Source: Leucobacter sp. Psy1 (GTDB taxonomy: Bacteria; Actinomycetota; Actinomycetes; Actinomycetales; Microbacteriaceae). Taken from it: a stretch of 64,000 bases of DNA. Under the pieces are notes generated by a model, which was given only the letters and a program-made list of their open reading frames with translations, did no database searches and had not been told where the DNA came from. The stretch covers positions 1,302,001 to 1,366,000 of the forward strand of contig NZ_CP083692.1 in the NCBI RefSeq assembly GCF_020096995.1, read 5' to 3'. Made by a program: the position numbers and the translations under genes. Numbering within the stretch: position 1 is the stretch's first letter; every line of letters begins with the position of its first letter. Shown one piece after another: positions 16,312 to 28,539 of the stretch.

Positions 16312-16650
16312 ATGACCGCACTCATCTCGTGGGAGACCTTCCAGCAAGTGGAGATCCGCGTCGGCACCGTTGTCGCGGCTGAGCCGAACGCGAAAGCCCG
16401 AGTTCCGGCCATCGTGCTCGACGTCGATCTCGGCGATCTCGGTGTGAAGCGATCGAGCGCCCAGATCACTGACCTGTACTCGCCTGACGAGCTCGTCGGG
16501 AGACAGGTGATCTGCGTCACGAACTTCCCGCCGAAGCGGGTGGCGGGGGTGAAGTCGGAGGTACTGGTCACGGGGGCACCGGACGACGAGGGACGCATCG
16601 TGCTGGCTTCCGTGGAATCTCCGGTGCCGAATGGATCACGCTTGGCCTGA
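16312..16650 (+). CDS. csaA: CsaA-like tRNA-binding domain protein
   Basis: 112-residue stand-alone tRNA_bind (EMAP-II/OB-fold) protein. FQQVEIRVGTVVAAEPN at the start and VKRSSAQITDLY followed by LVGRQVICVTNFPPKRVAG are the CsaA signature. CsaA homologues are dimers that bind tRNA and have been linked to protein export. The length matches the family. The start follows a TAGCGT hexamer by 6 bases and has no Shine-Dalgarno, so the mRNA is probably leaderless. Confidence 0.9.
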   Translation: MTALISWETFQQVEIRVGTVVAAEPNAKARVPAIVLDVDLGDLGVKRSSAQITDLYSPDELVGRQVICVTNFPPKRVAGVKSEVLVTGAPDDEGRIVLASVESPVPNGSRLA

Positions 16651-16764
16651 TGTCCGAGCCGGCTCCTGTCCATACCCGGCAAGGTCGCGGATGCTGGTTT
16701 CAACGCGCTCGAGTACATAGGGTGGAAACCCCGACCCTGGGGGATCACGAGACAGGGGAACCAC

Positions 16765-17370
16765 ATGAGTACATCGAACGTCGTGCTGTTGAGTTGGGAC
16801 GAACCGAGCAAGGCCTACGAGGCATTCAGCAAGTTCAGGAATGCTGATTATCTTGGCATCACCGTGTCGGGTGCCGCGGTGGTGGAACGGACAGCGAGTG
16901 GTGAACTCCGCGTGACGGACGGCCAGGACAATGTCATCGGGCTTGCGACACTCGGGGGTGGCAGTCTGGGAGCGCTCATCGGAGTCCTTGGAGGTCCGCT
17001 GGGGGTGCTGTTGGGCTTCGCGAGCGGCGGACTCATCGGTTCGGCATTCGACCTGACCCGTGACTCTGCCTCCGAGGGCGTGATTGCTCAGATGAGTCAG
17101 GCGCTCCCTCCGGGCCACGCGGGTGTAATCGCTGAGCTCAGAGAAGACTCGCCGGCCGAACTCGATGAGTTCGCGAAGTCTTCCGGAGCCACGTTGCTCC
17201 GACGCGGGGAGGAGGATGTGCTCGATGAGCTCGCCGCCGCCGAGATTGCCGCGGATGCCGCCGCGCAGGCTGCTCACGAGCAGGTCCGTGCCGAGAAGCA
17301 TGCCGAGCGCAGGGAGCATCGCCAGGAACGCATCGATCGTCTGAAGGCGAGATTCCAGCACAGCGACTAG
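16765..17370 (+). CDS. DUF1269-type glycine-rich membrane-associated protein
   Basis: 201 residues. An N-terminal alpha/beta part (1-55) is followed by a Gly-rich hydrophobic hairpin (about 60-95, LATLGGGSLGALIGVLGG, then LGFASGGLIGSAFD). After that comes a segment ending LPPGHAGVIAELRED and a charged, Arg/His-rich helical tail (150-201). This is the layout of DUF1269 proteins, which are of unknown function and often stress-induced. It is convergent with the aldehyde dehydrogenase gene; a strong hairpin at 17433 separates them. Confidence 0.75.
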   Translation: MSTSNVVLLSWDEPSKAYEAFSKFRNADYLGITVSGAAVVERTASGELRVTDGQDNVIGLATLGGGSLGALIGVLGGPLGVLLGFASGGLIGSAFDLTRDSASEGVIAQMSQALPPGHAGVIAELREDSPAELDEFAKSSGATLLRRGEEDVLDELAAAEIAADAAAQAAHEQVRAEKHAERREHRQERIDRLKARFQHSD

Positions 17371-17432
17371 GGGGAGTAGCGGGCTGGCTCGCTCGCGACG
17401 CTACTTCGCGCTACGGGAAGAGTTGCCCCTCG

Positions 17433-17478
17433 CAAGCGGCTGGGCCGGAACCCCGAAGGATTCCGGCCCAGCCGCTTG
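17433..17478. terminator. Bidirectional terminator hairpin
   Basis: Perfect 18-bp stem (CAAGCGGCTGGGCCGGAA and complement) with a 10-base loop between two convergent genes. This is the strongest kind of intrinsic hairpin in the window, although no long T-tract follows, as is usual in actinobacteria. Confidence 0.85.
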
Positions 17479-17500
17479 GCGCGTGATACGCGGGGGACGA

Positions 17501-18856
17501 TCAGCTCGCGAAGCGGAACAGCTTCTTGTTCGCGAACTCTTCCATACCGCCGCGGCCGAGCTCGCGCCCGTAGCCGGAGCGCTTGACGCCGCCGAAGGGC
17601 ACATCTGCGCCCTCGAGGCCCGCACCGTTGATGAAGACCATGCCGACGTCGAGCTGGTTGCCGATCTGCTCGGCGCGCTCGAGATCCTCGCAGATCACGA
17701 TTGAGCCGAGACCGTAGGGCGTCGCATTGGCGAGCTTCACGGCCTCCTCGTCGCTGGAAACGCGGTAGAGCTGCGCGACGGGGCCGAAGAGCTCTTCGGT
17801 GTAGACGTCCATCGACGGCGTCACGCCCGAGATGACCGAGGGGGTGTAGAAGTTGCCCTCAGGCTCGTTGTTGCCGACGAGGATCTCGGCGCCCTGCTCG
17901 ACTGCTCCGGCGACCTGCTGCGTGAGCGTCTCGGTGGCCTTCGAGGAGGAGAGCGGGCCGAAGTCGTCGTTGTCGGCGGAGAGGCCGCTCACCGCCTGCT
18001 TGAACTTCTCGACGAACTCGTCGAAGTACTGGTCCATGACGATGATGCGCTTCGAACCGTTGCAGGCCTGGCCCGAGTTCTCCATGCGGCCGGTGACGGC
18101 GTGCTGCACGGCCGAATCGATGTCGCTCGTGTCGAGCACGAGGAAGGGGTCGGACCCGCCGAGCTCGAGCACGCACTTCTTGAGGTGCTTGCCCGCCTGC
18201 TCGGCGACGATCGCGCCGGCGCGCTCCGACCCGGTGAGAGAGACGCCCTGCACGCGGTCATCGGCGATGATCGTGGAGATCTGGTCGTGCGAGGCGAAGA
18301 CGTTGACGTAGGCGCCCTCGGGGAAGCCGGCGTCGCGGAAGATCTGCTCGATAGCGAGAGCCGATTCGGGGCACTGCTCGGCGTGCTTCAGCACGATGGT
18401 GTTGCCGAGGACCAGGTTCGGCGATGCGAAGCGGGCCACCTGGTAGTAGGGGAAGTTCCACGGCATGATGCCGAGGATCACGCCGATGCCCTGCTTGCGG
18501 ATGAAGGTGCGGAGACCGTCGTCGACCTTCAGCTCTTCGTCGGCGAGCCACTCGGGAGCCATCTCACCGAACTTCGCGGTGATCTCACCGGCGAACTCGG
18601 CCTCGCCGATCGAGTCGGCGAGCGGCTTGCCCATCTCGCGCTGGATGATCTTGCCGAGCTCTTCCTTGCGCTCGATGAACAGCTCGCCAGCCTTCTTGGC
18701 GAGGGCGCACCGCTCTGCCAGAGTGGTCGTGCGCGACCACTCCTGGTAGGCCTTCTGGGCGGAGGCGATGGCCTCTTCGACCTGTGCATCGGTGGCGGTC
18801 GGGTACTCGGCGACGACCTCGCCCGTTGCCGGGTTGGTGACTGCGTAACTCGTCAT
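17501..18856 (-). CDS. NAD(P)-dependent succinate-semialdehyde dehydrogenase (Sad/GabD-like)
   Basis: Aldehyde dehydrogenase superfamily, 451 residues. Catalytic Cys265 ([11 protein letters not shown]) and general base Glu231 (ELGGSDP) are present, as are the oxyanion Asn in PWNFPYYQ and the FGP motif in EELFGPVA. The cofactor loop LKHAEQCP resembles the Sad/YneI branch of succinate-semialdehyde dehydrogenases. Start 18856 has AGGAGG 9 bases upstream. It ends 23 bases from a perfect terminator. A near-perfect 21-base palindrome upstream (18893) may be its operator. It could oxidise semialdehydes formed by amine or GABA catabolism. The substrate is inferred from subfamily. Confidence 0.88.
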   Translation of the reverse strand: MTSYAVTNPATGEVVAEYPTATDAQVEEAIASAQKAYQEWSRTTTLAERCALAKKAGELFIERKEELGKIIQREMGKPLADSIGEAEFAGEITAKFGEMAPEWLADEELKVDDGLRTFIRKQGIGVILGIMPWNFPYYQVARFASPNLVLGNTIVLKHAEQCPESALAIEQIFRDAGFPEGAYVNVFASHDQISTIIADDRVQGVSLTGSERAGAIVAEQAGKHLKKCVLELGGSDPFLVLDTSDIDSAVQHAVTGRMENSGQACNGSKRIIVMDQYFDEFVEKFKQAVSGLSADNDDFGPLSSSKATETLTQQVAGAVEQGAEILVGNNEPEGNFYTPSVISGVTPSMDVYTEELFGPVAQLYRVSSDEEAVKLANATPYGLGSIVICEDLERAEQIGNQLDVGMVFINGAGLEGADVPFGGVKRSGYGRELGRGGMEEFANKKLFRFAS

Positions 18857-18892
18857 GATGAGATTTCCTCCTGGAACTGCATCGGTGGTGAT

Positions 18893-18913
18893 CACGTGTC
18901 AGTCTGACACATG
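18893..18913. promoter_or_regulatory. Palindrome upstream of the aldehyde dehydrogenase gene
   Basis: CACGTGTCAG-T-CTGACACATG: a 10-1-10 inverted repeat with one mismatch, the inner 7 pairs perfect. It overlaps the stop of the upstream MFS gene and lies about 40 bases before the dehydrogenase start. It is either an operator or a small intercistronic hairpin. Confidence 0.4.
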
Positions 18914-20128
18914 CGACCCGGCGGCGTCAGGGAGCTGCACGGGTTCGGTATCGGGGATCGGAGTGGCGTTGCGGCCCTTCAGATCGGGGATGATCCGCAT
19001 GCACGCTGCGGAGAGGATCACGGTCGCCAGGAGGAACAGGATCGACACGATGATCGCGCCCACGGGTCCGTACTGGTCGATGGCGACGCCGGCGATCGCC
19101 GAGCCGAGTGCGACGCCGACGAGCTGCCCCGTGCCGACCCAGCCGTACGACTCGGCGGTCTCCGAGAACTTCACCGTCGCACTGACGGTGGTGGAGAGGG
19201 CCGCGAACATCGGTGCCGTGCCGAGGCCGCCGAGGAAGAGGACGACGGAGAGCCACCAGGCCTCGAAGCTGAAGAGGCAGAGCGCGGTGCCGATCAGGAC
19301 GACGAGTGAGCGGAGCAGCATCGACCATGGTCGCATCTGGCGGTGCCCGACGAGCAGGCCGCCGAGTAGCGAGCCGCCGGCGAAGACGGCGAGCACGACG
19401 CCGGCCTCAAGCGCGCCGTGGCCGAATACCGCGACGATCCCTGCCTCGAGCGCGGCGAAGGAAGCGACGAACAGGAAGCCGGCGATGGTCGCGATCACGA
19501 CGGTGGGGTGGCGGAGCACGGCGCCGAAGCGACGGCGGGCCTGCGGGATCCTGACCCGGCCGACCGCCTTCGTTGCGATGAACCAGAGGCCGCCGAAGAG
19601 CATGAATGCCGCCGCGACCATGAGGCCCCACTCCGTGCCGAACTGGGACGACACGAACACCGCGACGACGGGACCGAAGACCCAGATGATCTCCTGCGCG
19701 GAGGCGTCGAGCGAGAAGAGGCCGGATAGCTGGTGTCCTGGCACCATCTTCGGGTAGATCGTGCGGACGGCGGGGGTGACCGGCGGAGTCGCGATGCCCA
19801 TCGCGAACGCCATGCCCGCCACCACTGCGAGGGGCAGATGCACCCAGGCGATCGCGATGAGCAACGCCGAGCACGCGAGCGTCGTGATGGAGAGCACCGG
19901 CCGCATGCCGAACGCTCCCATAAGGCGCCCCATCAGTGGGCCGGCGATCGCCTGCCCGAAGCTCTGACAGGCCAGCACGATACCGGCGTACGTGTACAGT
20001 CCGTACGCCTGCTCGATGTGCAGCAGCAGGATGATCGAGAGCATCCCGAAGGGGAAGCGCGCCGTGAGCTGCGCGAAGAGGATGCCGAAGACCCCAGGGC
20101 TGCGACCGAGATCACGATAAATGCCCAT
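18899..20128 (-). CDS. MFS transporter
   Basis: 409 residues with 12 predicted transmembrane helices. The inter-helix 2-3 motif is degenerate (GPLMGRLMGAFGMRPVLS), as in MFS_1 carriers of unknown substrate, and the protein ends in a short acidic tail. A GTG at 20131 directly precedes the chosen ATG. No Shine-Dalgarno is present, and TATACT lies 6 bases before the ATG, so the transcript is probably leaderless. It is followed after 42 bases by the aldehyde dehydrogenase gene on the same strand and may be co-transcribed with it. Confidence 0.85.
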   Translation of the reverse strand: MGIYRDLGRSPGVFGILFAQLTARFPFGMLSIILLLHIEQAYGLYTYAGIVLACQSFGQAIAGPLMGRLMGAFGMRPVLSITTLACSALLIAIAWVHLPLAVVAGMAFAMGIATPPVTPAVRTIYPKMVPGHQLSGLFSLDASAQEIIWVFGPVVAVFVSSQFGTEWGLMVAAAFMLFGGLWFIATKAVGRVRIPQARRRFGAVLRHPTVVIATIAGFLFVASFAALEAGIVAVFGHGALEAGVVLAVFAGGSLLGGLLVGHRQMRPWSMLLRSLVVLIGTALCLFSFEAWWLSVVLFLGGLGTAPMFAALSTTVSATVKFSETAESYGWVGTGQLVGVALGSAIAGVAIDQYGPVGAIIVSILFLLATVILSAACMRIIPDLKGRNATPIPDTEPVQLPDAAGSHVSD

Positions 20129-20134
20129 CACAGC

Positions 20135-20140
20135 AGTATA
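20135..20140 (-). promoter_or_regulatory. -10 box of a leaderless promoter for the MFS gene
   Basis: TATACT on the minus strand, 6 bases before the ATG at 20128. It is among the best matches to consensus in the window. Confidence 0.55.
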
Positions 20141-20211
20141 CGGGCGAAATGATCGTATTCTCTAGGGGAACACGACGGAATTCGACGTGAAACCGCGAGA
20201 ATGGTGGGGGA

Positions 20212-21009
20212 TCAGCGCGCAGCGAGCCGAGCGGCACCCACGATGCCCGCGTTGTTGCGGAAGTGCGCCGGAATGACCTCGGCCCGCACGCTGGCGAAGG
20301 GGAGGTACTCGTCGCTCGACTTGCTGATGCTGCCGCCGATGACGATGCGATCGGGCCAGAAGAGCTGCTCGATGTGCACGATGTACGCGCGCACGCGCTC
20401 CGCCCACTCGCTGAGCGAGATGCCCTCGCGCTCGATGTTCTTCGGCGACGCGTACCGTTCGTAGTTGCGGTGCTCGCCGAGGTCGAGGTGTCCGAGCTCG
20501 AAGTTGGGCACCAGGACGCCGTCGTGGATGAGCGCCGCGCCGATTCCCGTGCCGAACGTGAACACGAGGGTCACGCCGGAGCATCCGGCGACGGCACCGA
20601 ACGCGCTCTCTGCGATGCCGGCGGCGTCGGCGTCGTTCACCACGTACGCGGGCGAGCCGATCGCATCCGACATGAGCGCGACGGCGTCGAGATCGATCCA
20701 GCTCTGATCGATGTTGGCGGCGGTGCGCATGATGCCGTGCTGCACGACGCCGGGGAGAGTCACGCCGATCTTCGGGGTGACTGACCTGTCCAGGATGCCG
20801 TTCTCATCGAGTTCGTCGCGGATCGCTGAGACCATCTCGGCAACGCTCGCGGCGACCGCGTCGGGCATGCCGCCCTCGGGAGTGAGCGACTTGTGACGCT
20901 TCGTCAGCTTCTCGCCCGTGGCGATGTCGACCGCCGCCCCTTTGATGCCGGTGCCGCCGACGTCGATGCCGATCGCGAGCTCCGTCGACTCTCCCGTGTG
21001 CTGTTCCAT
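20212..21009 (-). CDS. ppgK: Polyphosphate glucokinase
   Basis: ROK-family glucokinase that phosphorylates glucose using inorganic polyphosphate (and usually ATP), a typical actinobacterial enzyme; 265 residues. Phosphate-binding [12 protein letters not shown] lies at the N-terminus, with catalytic [21 protein letters not shown] and the [13 protein letters not shown] segment carrying the glucose/polyphosphate residues. Start 21009 is preceded by TATGCT 6 bases upstream and no Shine-Dalgarno, so it is probably leaderless. It follows hrpA on the same strand after 28 bases. Confidence 0.95.
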   Translation of the reverse strand: MEQHTGESTELAIGIDVGGTGIKGAAVDIATGEKLTKRHKSLTPEGGMPDAVAASVAEMVSAIRDELDENGILDRSVTPKIGVTLPGVVQHGIMRTAANIDQSWIDLDAVALMSDAIGSPAYVVNDADAAGIAESAFGAVAGCSGVTLVFTFGTGIGAALIHDGVLVPNFELGHLDLGEHRNYERYASPKNIEREGISLSEWAERVRAYIVHIEQLFWPDRIVIGGSISKSSDEYLPFASVRAEVIPAHFRNNAGIVGAARLAAR

Positions 21010-21015
21010 GGCGTC

Positions 21016-21021
21016 AGCATA
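21016..21021 (-). promoter_or_regulatory. -10 box of a leaderless promoter for ppgK
   Basis: TATGCT on the minus strand, 6 bases before the ATG at 21009. It lies just after the hrpA stop, so ppgK can be transcribed independently of hrpA. Confidence 0.45.
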
Positions 21022-21037
21022 TCGAGTTGGCGGCATG

Positions 21038-24000
21038 TCACGCGAGCGCGCGCTGGACGCGCGCGAGCGAGACCGGTTCGGCGGTGCGCAACTGCTGCGC
21101 GAAGAGGCTCACGCGCAGCTCCTCGATCAACCAGCGCGCCCGCGTGAGCCGTTCCGGAGCGTCGGGCGGCAGGGGGATCTTTCCGCCGGCATCGGCGAAC
21201 GCCGCGAGCGCGCGATCGACGTCGTTCTGCCTGACGCGGTCCCTGCCCGCGTCACCGGTCAGCGCCTCCATGCGCAGCCGCACGGCCTCCAGGTAGACGG
21301 GCAGGCGTTCCAGCTGAGCGAGGCCGGTCCGCGACACGAACCCGGGGTACACGAGTCCGTCGATCTGCTGCGCGGCACCAGCGACCTGCCCGAGCACCTG
21401 GAGCGACTTCGCGCCCTCGACGGCTTTTCTCGCGAGACGGGCACCGTCGAGCACGCGCGCGGTCAGAGCGATGGCGCGGTAGATCTCGTCGATCAACGAT
21501 CTCGCGTAATCGTCGGCGAGCGCCTGGAAGGCGCGTTCGGACCACACGAGTCCGTCGGGCGCGTGCCTGCGGATCACGGCATCCGCCACCGCCAGCGAGA
21601 CGTCGGCGATCGTCTCGTCGAGGCTGCGGTAGGGGCCGGCGCCGAGCAACAGCTTCTCCTGGTTCGAGAGGTGGTCGCGCACGTAGCTGGCCGGAGAGGG
21701 TGAACTCAGCGCGACCAGGCGCCGAAGCCCGCGCCTGCTGAGCCGCGCCTGCTCCTCCGCATCGGCGACAAGGGCGAGATCGACGTGCTTGCGCCGGTCG
21801 ACGAGCGCCGGATACGCGCGCACCACGCCGCTCCCGGTTCCGCGTTTGCCCTTCGCGTAGGTGGAGTCCACGTGCTGCGGAATATCGCCGAACACCCACG
21901 AGGTCGCGCCCGTCTGCTCAAGATCGCTCTTCGGCATGGCAGCGGCAGCGACCCGAGCCACGCCGGCCGTGGCCTGCGACTGGTGCGCGCGCTGCAGCTC
22001 GCGGAGGTCCTTGCCGGTGCCAACGGTACGACCCCTCCCGTCGATCACGCGGAAGGTCGGCGTCAGGTGGGCAGGGAGTCGCTGTGGATCGAAGTCGTCA
22101 GGCGACACGCGGACGCTCGTGCGGCGCTGGATCTCGGCCGCGAGGAGCGCGGTGAGACCCGTGGCCGGATCCTGACCCGCACCGCCTCCCGGACCAGCGG
22201 CATCCAAGCGCGGTCCGACCGCTTCGAGCAGTGTCCGCGCCCAGTCCGCAGCGGGGACCACGTGCTTCCGGATCGCCTTCGGCAGTGTCTTGAGCAGCGC
22301 CGTGACGAGCTCCTGGCGCAGTCCGGGAACGAGCTGTTCGAACTCGGCCCCGTCGAGGCGGGGGAGCAGTGGCAGCGGGACGGTGACCGTCACACCGTCG
22401 TCGTCGGCGGTCGGATCGAAGCGGTACTTCAGACGCAGCTTCTGATCGCCCGAGCGCCACTCGCGCGGGAACTCGCGTTCGTCGACCTCCGCCTCGGCGT
22501 CCTCGAGCAGGTCCTCCCGGCGCAGCTTCAGGAGGTTCGGGGTCTTCCGCTGCGCCTCCTTCCACCAGCCCTCGAACGAGCGCGTGCTCGTGACATGCGC
22601 GGGGATCCGCGCGTCATAGAACGCATAGATCGCGTCGTCGTCGGTGACGAGGTCGCGCCGTCTCGTGCGCTCCTCCAACTGCTCGAGCTCCCTCCGCAGC
22701 TGTCGGTTCGCGCGATCGAACGCCTGCTGCGAATCCCAGTCCCCGTCGACGAGCGCGTGACGGATGAACAGTTCGCGCGCGTGCGCCTCATCGAAACGGG
22801 ACAGCTGCACCCGGCGCTGCGAAACGATCGGGACCCCGTACAGCGTGACCCGTTCGTACGCGACGGCGGCCCCCTGCGACTTCTCCCACCGAGGTTCGCT
22901 GATCTGGCGCTTCGCGAGCGGACCGGCGAGCTCCTCGGCCCACTCCGGGTTCACGACGGCGTTGCTGCGGGCGAAGAGCCGGCTCGTCTCGACGAGCTCG
23001 ACGCTCATCACCACCTCCGGCGGCTTCTTCGCCAGCACCGAGCCCGGGTAGAGCACAAAACGCGTGCCGCGCGACCCCAGATACTCCTGCGCGGGGCGGC
23101 GCTTCGGGGCGCCGCGTCCACCTGAGGCGCGCGGGGCGCCGCGATCCTGCCGGTCGTCGCGCACCCCGAGCTGGGAGAGGAGGCCGGCGAGCACTGAGCG
23201 GTGCACGGCGTCGCCGATCCCGCCGGACCCTTCCCCGCCTTCGGTTCCGGCCCCGCCCTCGACCCGTGCCCCGCGCGGCCCCCGTGCGATCCGCTCGATC
23301 TGCCTGACGAGATCCATCCACTCGCGCACGCGCAGGAAGTTCAGGTACTCAGCCTTGCACATGCGCCGGAAGCTGCTCGATGAGCGTTCGCGCTGCTGCT
23401 CCTGGAGGTAGTTCCACAGGTTCAGCAGCGTCATCAGGTCGCCTTGGGGGTCGGCGAAGCGGGCGTGCAGTTCATCGGCGCGGCCCCGCACCTCGGCGGG
23501 GCGCTCGCGCACGTCCTGCACTGTCAGACCCGCGACGATCGCGAGGACTTCGGGGACGACGCCGTGCCGGCGCGCCTCGACGACCATGCGCGCGAACCTC
23601 GGCTCGATGGGGAGACGCGAGAGCTCGCGCCCGATCTTCGTGATGCGGTGGCGCGCGGGTTTCGTGCCGGATCCGCGGCGCCGAGCCTTCCCGCGACCGC
23701 CATCGCGACCGCCGTCGCCCGTGCCGGCCGGTGCAACTGCGCCGAGCTCGGTGAGGAGGCCGAGGCCGTCGGCGACGCCGCGCGGGTCGGGTGGGGTGAG
23801 GAACGGGAAGTCCGCGACCTCTCCGAGATCGAGGGAGAGCATCTGCAGGATCACCGAGGCGAGGCCGGTGCGGGTGATCTCGGGGTCGGTGAACTCCGGC
23901 CTGGTCAGGTAGTCGTCTTCTCCGTAGAGCCGGATCGCGATGCCCGGACTCGTGCGACCCGACCGGCCGGAGCGCTGATTCGCGCTCGCCTGGGAGATCG

Positions 24001-25006
24001 CCTCGATCGGGAGGCGCTGCACTTTGGATCGCGAGCTGTAGCGGGAAATGCGTGCGGTGCCGGCGTCGACGACGTACCGGATCCCCGGCACCGTCAGCGA
24101 TGTCTCCGCGACGTTCGTGGCGAGTACGACCCTGCGATGACCGGGCTTCCCCGGCTCGAAGACCCGGTGCTGCTCGGCTGCCGAGAGGCGACCGTAGAGG
24201 GGGAGGATCTCGGTGCGGGTGCCGCGGAGGCGCCCGCCGAGCGCGTCGGCGGCGTCGCGGATCTCCGCCTCGCCCGAGAGGAAGACGAGGATGTCGCCCG
24301 GCTCCTCACGCGTCAGTTCGGCGACGGCGTCGCCGATGCCCTCGAACAGGTCGCGCTCCTCCGTGATCGTCTCGGCGGTGCCGTTCTTCCGCTGCACCTC
24401 GCGCTCGCGGGTGAGCGGCCGGTACCGGATCTCCACCGGGTAGGTGCGCCCGGAGACCTCGATGACAGGTGCCGGTTCACCGGTCGTCGGGTCGGCGAAG
24501 TGGCGGGCGAACGACTCGGGGTCGATCGTCGCTGACGTGATGATCACCTTGAGGTCGGGGCGGCGCGGCAGCAGCGTTCTGAGATAGCCGAGGAGGAAGT
24601 CGATGTTGAGGCTGCGCTCGTGCGCCTCGTCGATGATGATGGTGTCGTAGGCGGAGAGGTCCCGATCCCGATGGATCGCATTCAGCAGGATCCCGTCCGT
24701 CATGAGCCTGATCCGCGTCTCTTCTGAGACACGGTCGGTGAAGCGCACCTGGTAGCCGACGAGACCGCCGAGCTCGGATCCCAGCTCCTCTGCGACGCGC
24801 TCGGCGATCGTGCGGGCGGCGATGCGGCGGGGCTGGGTGTGCGCGATGCGCTCGCGCCCGAGATCCAGTGCGATCTTCGGCAACTGGGTGGTCTTGCCCG
24901 ACCCGGTCTCGCCGGCGACGATCACGACCTGGTGCTCCGAGATCGCAGCCGCGATCTCCTCCCGCATCTGGCTGACGGGCAGCTCCTCCGGGAACTCGAT
25001 GCTCAT
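21038..25006 (-). CDS. hrpA: ATP-dependent RNA helicase HrpA
   Basis: DEAH-box RNA helicase of 1322 residues, involved in mRNA processing and rescue of stalled ribosomes. Motif I is GETGSGKT (32-39), motif II DEAH (126-129), motif III SAT, and motif VI QRSGRSGRTSPG, followed by the HA2 and OB-fold domains and the long C-terminal DUF3418 region that distinguishes HrpA from HrpB. A Gly/Arg-rich insertion (about 430-450) is low-complexity. The ATG at 25006 is preferred. A GTG at 25012 is in frame, and a GATAAT hexamer lies 8 bases before the ATG. It is divergent from the aldo/keto reductase gene. Confidence 0.96.
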   Translation of the reverse strand: MSIEFPEELPVSQMREEIAAAISEHQVVIVAGETGSGKTTQLPKIALDLGRERIAHTQPRRIAARTIAERVAEELGSELGGLVGYQVRFTDRVSEETRIRLMTDGILLNAIHRDRDLSAYDTIIIDEAHERSLNIDFLLGYLRTLLPRRPDLKVIITSATIDPESFARHFADPTTGEPAPVIEVSGRTYPVEIRYRPLTREREVQRKNGTAETITEERDLFEGIGDAVAELTREEPGDILVFLSGEAEIRDAADALGGRLRGTRTEILPLYGRLSAAEQHRVFEPGKPGHRRVVLATNVAETSLTVPGIRYVVDAGTARISRYSSRSKVQRLPIEAISQASANQRSGRSGRTSPGIAIRLYGEDDYLTRPEFTDPEITRTGLASVILQMLSLDLGEVADFPFLTPPDPRGVADGLGLLTELGAVAPAGTGDGGRDGGRGKARRRGSGTKPARHRITKIGRELSRLPIEPRFARMVVEARRHGVVPEVLAIVAGLTVQDVRERPAEVRGRADELHARFADPQGDLMTLLNLWNYLQEQQRERSSSSFRRMCKAEYLNFLRVREWMDLVRQIERIARGPRGARVEGGAGTEGGEGSGGIGDAVHRSVLAGLLSQLGVRDDRQDRGAPRASGGRGAPKRRPAQEYLGSRGTRFVLYPGSVLAKKPPEVVMSVELVETSRLFARSNAVVNPEWAEELAGPLAKRQISEPRWEKSQGAAVAYERVTLYGVPIVSQRRVQLSRFDEAHARELFIRHALVDGDWDSQQAFDRANRQLRRELEQLEERTRRRDLVTDDDAIYAFYDARIPAHVTSTRSFEGWWKEAQRKTPNLLKLRREDLLEDAEAEVDEREFPREWRSGDQKLRLKYRFDPTADDDGVTVTVPLPLLPRLDGAEFEQLVPGLRQELVTALLKTLPKAIRKHVVPAADWARTLLEAVGPRLDAAGPGGGAGQDPATGLTALLAAEIQRRTSVRVSPDDFDPQRLPAHLTPTFRVIDGRGRTVGTGKDLRELQRAHQSQATAGVARVAAAAMPKSDLEQTGATSWVFGDIPQHVDSTYAKGKRGTGSGVVRAYPALVDRRKHVDLALVADAEEQARLSRRGLRRLVALSSPSPASYVRDHLSNQEKLLLGAGPYRSLDETIADVSLAVADAVIRRHAPDGLVWSERAFQALADDYARSLIDEIYRAIALTARVLDGARLARKAVEGAKSLQVLGQVAGAAQQIDGLVYPGFVSRTGLAQLERLPVYLEAVRLRMEALTGDAGRDRVRQNDVDRALAAFADAGGKIPLPPDAPERLTRARWLIEELRVSLFAQQLRTAEPVSLARVQRALA

Positions 25007-25070
25007 GATCACCCATTATCCAACGTCCGCCCGCTGCACCCCAATGCGCGGTTTCGGGTGGTGCTCCGCG

Positions 25071-25076
25071 TACACT
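25071..25076 (+). promoter_or_regulatory. -10 box upstream of the aldo/keto reductase gene
   Basis: TACACT in the hrpA/reductase divergent gap. It would give a leader of about 60 bases. No convincing -35 is seen. Confidence 0.35.
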
Positions 25077-25143
25077 GGCCCCAGCGTGCCCGCGATCGCC
25101 GCGGCCGCCGACCGCCACCGAATCGGAGGGATCAGCGAAGACC

Positions 25144-25980
25144 ATGACAGCGATACCAGCACCCCGCATCCAGCTGAACGACGGCCAGAGCATCCCCCAG
25201 CTGGGCCTGGGCGTCTTCAAGGTCGAGGCCGGCGAGGCCGAGCGGGTCACGAGCGACGCGCTCGAGGTCGGATACCGGCACATCGACACCGCCTCCTTCT
25301 ACGGGAACGAGGCAGAGGTCGGCCGGGCGATCGCCGCGTCGGGGATCCCGCGCGACGAGATCACCGTGACGACGAAGCTCTGGAACACCGATCAGACGCG
25401 AGCGCACGAGGCCTTCGACGAGAGTCTCGAGCGCCTAGGGCTCGACTCGGTGGATCTCTACCTCATCCACTGGCCGCAGCCGATGTACGGCGAAGCTCTC
25501 GGCGCGTGGCGATCGCTCATCGAGATCGTCGGTTCCGGTCGGGCGAGCTCGATCGGGGTCTCGAACTTCGAGATCGAGCACCTGCAGCAGCTGCTGGAGG
25601 AGACGGGGGTCGTTCCAGCGGTCAACCAGATCGAGCTGCACCCGATGCACCAGCGGCGCGAGCTCGTGCAGTTCTGCCGTGACCACGACATCGCAGTGGA
25701 GGCGTGGGGCCCGCTCTCGCAGGGCAAGTCGGACCTGCTCGAGCGCGACGCCATCGTCGAGACCGCCGCCGCGCACGGAAAGACGCCGGCCCAGGTGGTC
25801 ATCCGCTGGCACGTGCAGCACGGGACCATCGTCTTCCCGAAGACGTCGAAGCGCGAGCGCATGATCGAGAACGCCGACGTTTTCGATTTCGCGCTGACCG
25901 ACGCCGAGATGGCGGCCATCGACGCCTACGAGACGGGTCGCGGCTTCGGCGCGGACCCGCGCACGTTCGACCTGCGCTGA
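25144..25980 (+). CDS. Aldo/keto reductase, 2,5-diketogluconate reductase-like
   Basis: Cytosolic NADPH-dependent carbonyl reductase, 278 residues, (beta/alpha)8 barrel. The catalytic tetrad is complete: Asp48 and Tyr53 ([12 protein letters not shown]), Lys78 (TTKLWN), and His109 (LIHWP). NADPH-binding [13 protein letters not shown] is near the C-terminus. It resembles the DkgA/AKR5 group common in actinobacteria. The ATG is preceded by GGAGGG at a rather long distance (about 13 bases). Malate dehydrogenase follows 11 bases after its stop, so the two are probably co-transcribed. Physiological substrate unknown. Confidence 0.9.
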   Translation: MTAIPAPRIQLNDGQSIPQLGLGVFKVEAGEAERVTSDALEVGYRHIDTASFYGNEAEVGRAIAASGIPRDEITVTTKLWNTDQTRAHEAFDESLERLGLDSVDLYLIHWPQPMYGEALGAWRSLIEIVGSGRASSIGVSNFEIEHLQQLLEETGVVPAVNQIELHPMHQRRELVQFCRDHDIAVEAWGPLSQGKSDLLERDAIVETAAAHGKTPAQVVIRWHVQHGTIVFPKTSKRERMIENADVFDFALTDAEMAAIDAYETGRGFGADPRTFDLR

Positions 25981-25991
25981 GAGGATCCCCG

Positions 25992-28461
<2,470 letters not shown>

Positions 28462-28480
28462 CGCCGCAACGGACCGTAGG

Positions 28481-28521
28481 CACGCGAAAGGCCCCGGGGA
28501 TTCCCCGGGGCCTTTCGCGTG
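28481..28521. terminator. Bidirectional terminator hairpin between argG and whiB
   Basis: 20-base arms (CACGCGAAAGGCCCCGGGGA and complement) around a single T, that is an 18-19 bp stem with a tiny loop. The A-rich and T-rich runs within the arms (GAAAGG/CCTTTC) serve both strands. It is located exactly between two convergent stops. Confidence 0.9.
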
Positions 28522-28539
28522 CTGAGTGCGACGTGCGAC

